Position numbers and translations under genes: made by a program | NCBI GenBank assembly: GCA_023442845.1 | Contig: JAEZXC010000028.1 | Coordinates: 1-33,496, forward strand | Origin: Actinomycetes bacterium | GTDB lineage: Bacteria; Actinomycetota; Actinomycetes; Actinomycetales; Demequinaceae | Length of the DNA stretch: 33,496 nt | Reading direction: 5' to 3' | Shown here: piece after piece, positions 31,496-33,496 of the stretch | Position numbering within the stretch: the stretch's first letter is position 1 | Layout: every line of letters begins with the position of its first letter | The notes under the pieces: generated by a model | Seen by the model: only the letters and a program-made list of their open reading frames with translations | Databases searched by the model: none | What the model was told of the DNA's origin: nothing

Positions 31496-31525
31496 AGTGT
31501 ATAGGCGCTCGGTGCGCCTGCCCAA
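31496..31525 (-). promoter_or_regulatory. Promoter TTGGGC-18-TACACT of tig
   Basis: -35 TTGGGC (31520-31525), an 18-bp spacer, -10 TACACT (31496-31501) which also contains TATACA shifted by two bases. The transcript would start near 31489, giving a leader of about 58 nt with a Shine-Dalgarno site. Confidence 0.6.
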
Positions 31526-31536
31526 CTGGAGGCTTG

Positions 31537-32286
31537 TCACTCGACGTCGTCGGGGGCCCCAATCGGCACATCTGCCACGCGATCCGCGCGCAACAACGGC
31601 AAGGTGGGCTCCTCGACGGTGGCCGCGATGAGGTCGGCGCGCGCGTTGTCGTGGTCCTCGCGGTCAACTCCCTGAAGGTGGAGGACACGGGCGATTGGTT
31701 CGGATGCGATTTCTTCGGTGTCGTCGTCGAGCATTGACTCGTGTGCATGGAGCACGGTGAGGATCATGCCGCCGACGCGGGGCATGCCTTCGCCGACACC
31801 AGGAGTGAAGTAGGGCAGCGGCAAAAAGCGGGCGCCCTGGCGGGCGTAGAAGCGCAACCGTGCTTCGGGGTCGCCGTGCTGAGGGTGGGGATTATGGTGG
31901 TCCGGGTGCTCGACCTCGGCGAGAACGATGCACGGGTCGTATTGCTCGGCCCAGCTGGCGACGCTTTCGTTGAGAAGGGCGGCGCCCATCCCTCCCCCAC
32001 GTTGTCCTGGCCGGAGCGCGAGGTAGTCGAGCAAGAGCACGCGCGCGTCCTCGTACCAGGTCCCAATAACGGTGCCTGCGAGCGTGCCGTCATCAGTTCG
32101 AATGATGCGGACTTCGGTGTCGCCATGCTCGACCTCGTTGACGAGACGATCGAGCTTCATCAGCTCCTTCGCAGGAAATGACGGGCGGAGAATGTGCTCA
32201 TGCACTGCGGGCAGATCATCGACCTGCGCGACCTCAATGAGGTGTTCTGACTCGGCGGACAAGGACAGTTCCGTTACGAGAGACAT
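31537..32286 (-). CDS. GNAT-family N-acetyltransferase
   Basis: This is an acetyl-CoA-dependent transferase of 249 residues. The acetyl-CoA loop is LALRPGQRGGGMGAALL (Q/R-x-x-G-x-G/A pattern), preceded by GTVIGTWYEDARVLLLDY (strand 4). HPDHHNPHPQHGDPEARLR is an unusually histidine-rich loop between the core and FYARQGARFLPLPY, where GNAT proteins have the last helix-strand. The C-terminal 65 residues (DDDTEEIASEPIARVLHLQGV...) are acidic and variable. The substrate cannot be named. ATG 32286 has TAAAGT 6 nt upstream and no ribosome site. It precedes tig on the same strand, 105 nt away. Confidence 0.88.
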   Translation of the reverse strand: MSLVTELSLSAESEHLIEVAQVDDLPAVHEHILRPSFPAKELMKLDRLVNEVEHGDTEVRIIRTDDGTLAGTVIGTWYEDARVLLLDYLALRPGQRGGGMGAALLNESVASWAEQYDPCIVLAEVEHPDHHNPHPQHGDPEARLRFYARQGARFLPLPYFTPGVGEGMPRVGGMILTVLHAHESMLDDDTEEIASEPIARVLHLQGVDREDHDNARADLIAATVEEPTLPLLRADRVADVPIGAPDDVE

Positions 32287-32292
32287 TCGAAC

Positions 32293-32298
32293 ACTTTA
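32293..32298 (-). promoter_or_regulatory. -10 element TAAAGT, leaderless GNAT start
   Basis: TAAAGT, then 6 nt (GTTCGA), then ATG 32286. No ribosome-binding sequence is present. Confidence 0.5.
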
Positions 32299-32358
32299 CC
32301 ATTTCGATACCTTGAGCTGCCTAATGTCCCTCGTAATCAGCGCCAAACGGCACGCCGA

Positions 32359-32805
32359 CTACGGACCTCGCCTGCTTCGCAACGCAACACGCGTTTGAGT
32401 CTGGACTGCCCCGCATTCGCGCTTCAGATGGCTGAGAAATGCGTCGAGCGCGGCGGTGTCGGCAAGTGACGCGTGGATGAGGGCATCAAATGGGCCCGTC
32501 ATGTGGACGACATCCCGGACGTAATCGAAGACGTGCACTCTCGTCGCGAAGGCCGCGAAATCGGTGTCCATACCGAGCCGCACGTCGACGAATACTTCAA
32601 GCGCATGGTCAACCTCGCGAGTGCGAGCGTGCTCGGTCGCGCCGGGCACCACGGTGTAACCCGCAATCACGCCCGACTCCTCAAGACGGCGCACCCGCGC
32701 GGCCGCGGCATTCGGCGACAAACCCACGGCGGCGCCCAAGTCGCGGAACGAAACGCGGGCATTTTGGCTTAGCGCGTCGAAAATCGCGGTGTCGATAGCG
32801 TCCAC
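32359..32805 (-). CDS. Lrp/AsnC-family transcriptional regulator
   Basis: This amino-acid-responsive regulator has 148 residues, the usual length. The N-terminal HTH is VDAIDTAIFDALSQNARVSFRDLGAAVGLSPNAAAARVRRLEESGVIAGYTV, with the expected xGLSPxAAxxRVxRLExxGxIxGY core. The C-terminal RAM domain follows (ALEVFVDVRLGMDTDFAAF; VRDVVHMTGPFDALIHASL), where Gly/Asp residues bind the ligand. GTG 32805 has TAGATT 7 nt upstream, which supports a leaderless start. It is divergent from the LysE gene with 68 bp between starts. Lrp-type regulators with divergent LysE exporters form amino-acid-efflux pairs in actinobacteria, so it probably controls that gene. Confidence 0.93.
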   Translation of the reverse strand: MDAIDTAIFDALSQNARVSFRDLGAAVGLSPNAAAARVRRLEESGVIAGYTVVPGATEHARTREVDHALEVFVDVRLGMDTDFAAFATRVHVFDYVRDVVHMTGPFDALIHASLADTAALDAFLSHLKRECGAVQTQTRVALRSRRGP

Positions 32806-32812
32806 CCTGCTG

Positions 32813-32818
32813 AATCTA
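32813..32818 (-). promoter_or_regulatory. -10 element TAGATT, leaderless Lrp start
   Basis: TAGATT, then 7 nt (CAGCAGG), then GTG 32805. It shares a 68-bp intergenic region with the lysE promoter, so Lrp could bind both. Confidence 0.5.
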
Positions 32819-32861
32819 CGCGCTCGCCGCGTTTTCCGCAGTAGCAAACCCAGGCGTCGGC

Positions 32862-32867
32862 CACAGT
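32862..32867 (+). promoter_or_regulatory. Candidate -10 element CACAGT, leaderless LysE start
   Basis: CACAGT, then 6 nt (ACCGCC), then ATG 32874. The hexamer is imperfect; the spacing matches the other cases. Confidence 0.3.
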
Positions 32868-32873
32868 ACCGCC

Positions 32874-33494
32874 ATGGATTCGATCGCTGGCGCCGCCCTA
32901 TACGGAATCGCGGCAGGGCTTGGCATTGCAATGCCGCTCGGTGCGATCGCCGTCTTGATTCTCCGCACTGCTCTGTCTCGCGGCATGCGCGCGGGCGCAG
33001 CGGCAGGCCTTGGCGCCGCCAGCGTCGACTTCGTCTATTGCTCTCTCGCCGTCGTAGCGGGAGCGTCGCTGTCCGGGGTGATCTCTCGCTGGGGCGAGGC
33101 ACCGCTTTACGTCTCGGGTGCCGTCATCGCGGCGATTGGGGTCGCCCAACTCGTCAGCGCCCTGCGTCCCCAGGAGACTGTCGCTGCAACGCCACGAGCG
33201 CGCATTGTCTACCTCCAGTTCATCGGACTCACGGCGCTCAACCCGGTCACCGTTTTGTACTTCGCTTCCCTCGCCGGGGTGCTTGCGTCCCACGAAGCCG
33301 ACGCTGGCGCTCAGGCGGCGTTCGTCGCCGGGGTTGCCATGGCGTCGGCCGCGTGGCAGGTGGGGTTGGCCGTCGCCGGAGCCGCAATGCGCCACACGGT
33401 CAGTGAGCGCGCGAGCCGCGCCTTGGGCATCGTCGGTTCGGTCATTGTGGTGGGGCTCGGCGTCGTCGTCATTGCCCGCGCAGCTCTGGCTTGA
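32874..33494 (+). CDS. LysE/ArgO-type amino acid exporter
   Basis: This exporter of 206 residues matches the LysE/RhtB family length. Hydrophobic segments lie at about 8-28, 39-62, 76-97, 110-132, 145-167 and 178-204. The N-terminal GLGIAMPLGAIAVLILRTALSRGMRAG has the G-x-x-x-x-P-G/L-A signature of the family, and GLTALNPVTVLYFASL has the matching NP-helix motif. It should export amino acids (lysine, arginine or similar) by proton exchange. The divergent Lrp/AsnC gene is the likely regulator. ATG 32874 has no ribosome site. The gene ends 2 nt before the window edge and appears complete. Confidence 0.92.
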   Translation: MDSIAGAALYGIAAGLGIAMPLGAIAVLILRTALSRGMRAGAAAGLGAASVDFVYCSLAVVAGASLSGVISRWGEAPLYVSGAVIAAIGVAQLVSALRPQETVAATPRARIVYLQFIGLTALNPVTVLYFASLAGVLASHEADAGAQAAFVAGVAMASAAWQVGLAVAGAAMRHTVSERASRALGIVGSVIVVGLGVVVIARAALA

Positions 33495-33496
33495 CC

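Overview
This is a gene-dense, high-GC window with the layout of an actinobacterial chromosome, probably of the order Micrococcales. The signs are the gene order ftsY / smc, the ileS - folC - DUF4233 - ndk cluster, the tig - clpP1 - clpP2 - clpX cluster, an ileS T-box leader, frequent GTG starts, and several starts that look leaderless. Genus cannot be fixed from the sequence alone. I found no rRNA, tRNA, CRISPR array, insertion sequence or prophage.

Layout. Positions 1-5400 (minus strand): 5' part of ftsY, a 90-residue membrane microprotein, full-length smc, and a UPF0114 (YqhA-type) membrane protein. Positions 5400-10200: ndk (minus), apt (plus), then a minus-strand operon of two tandem folC paralogues, a DUF4233 membrane protein and a second small membrane protein, with 4-bp GTGA stop/start overlaps at the last two junctions. 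Positions 10388-11575: a plus-strand beta-helix lipoprotein that splits ileS from folC. Positions 11592-15001: ileS with its T-box leader. Positions 15210-19749: an MFS transporter, an ArsR-like HTH regulator, an ICMT-type membrane methyltransferase, a LacI-family regulator and an unrecognised cytoplasmic protein. Positions 19800-20570: a regulatory patch with a perfect CRP-type site and a 16-bp ATACCCCC/GGGGGTAT palindrome in front of a 41-residue cysteine-rich protein, then an Ala-rich anchored coiled-coil protein. Positions 20710-25758: a multi-pass alpha/beta hydrolase, an AhpD-like protein and an archaeal-type valS. Positions 25789-31536: a membrane-anchored protein with an in-frame repeat tail beyond an amber stop, then clpX, clpP2 and clpP1, a fused GntR/SMP-30 gene relic, and tig. 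Positions 31537-33494: a GNAT acetyltransferase and a divergent Lrp/AsnC - LysE pair.

How the genes work together. Most are housekeeping: co-translational targeting and chromosome organisation (FtsY, SMC), folate polyglutamylation, nucleotide salvage and balance (Apt, Ndk), aminoacylation (IleRS, ValRS) and protein quality control (trigger factor, ClpXP1P2). Accessory genes sit at the seams of these conserved clusters.

Most notable: (1) at least ten genes place a TAnnnT -10 hexamer exactly 6-7 nt before an ATG or GTG, which points to widespread leaderless transcription, while operon-internal genes carry Shine-Dalgarno sequences; (2) a metal-regulator-like palindrome plus a perfect CRP-type site in front of an uncharacterised 41-residue Cys-rich protein; (3) tandem folC paralogues that both keep their catalytic motifs; (4) an in-frame 27-bp repeat tail behind an amber codon; (5) a decayed regulator-lactonase fusion inside the tig-clp locus.
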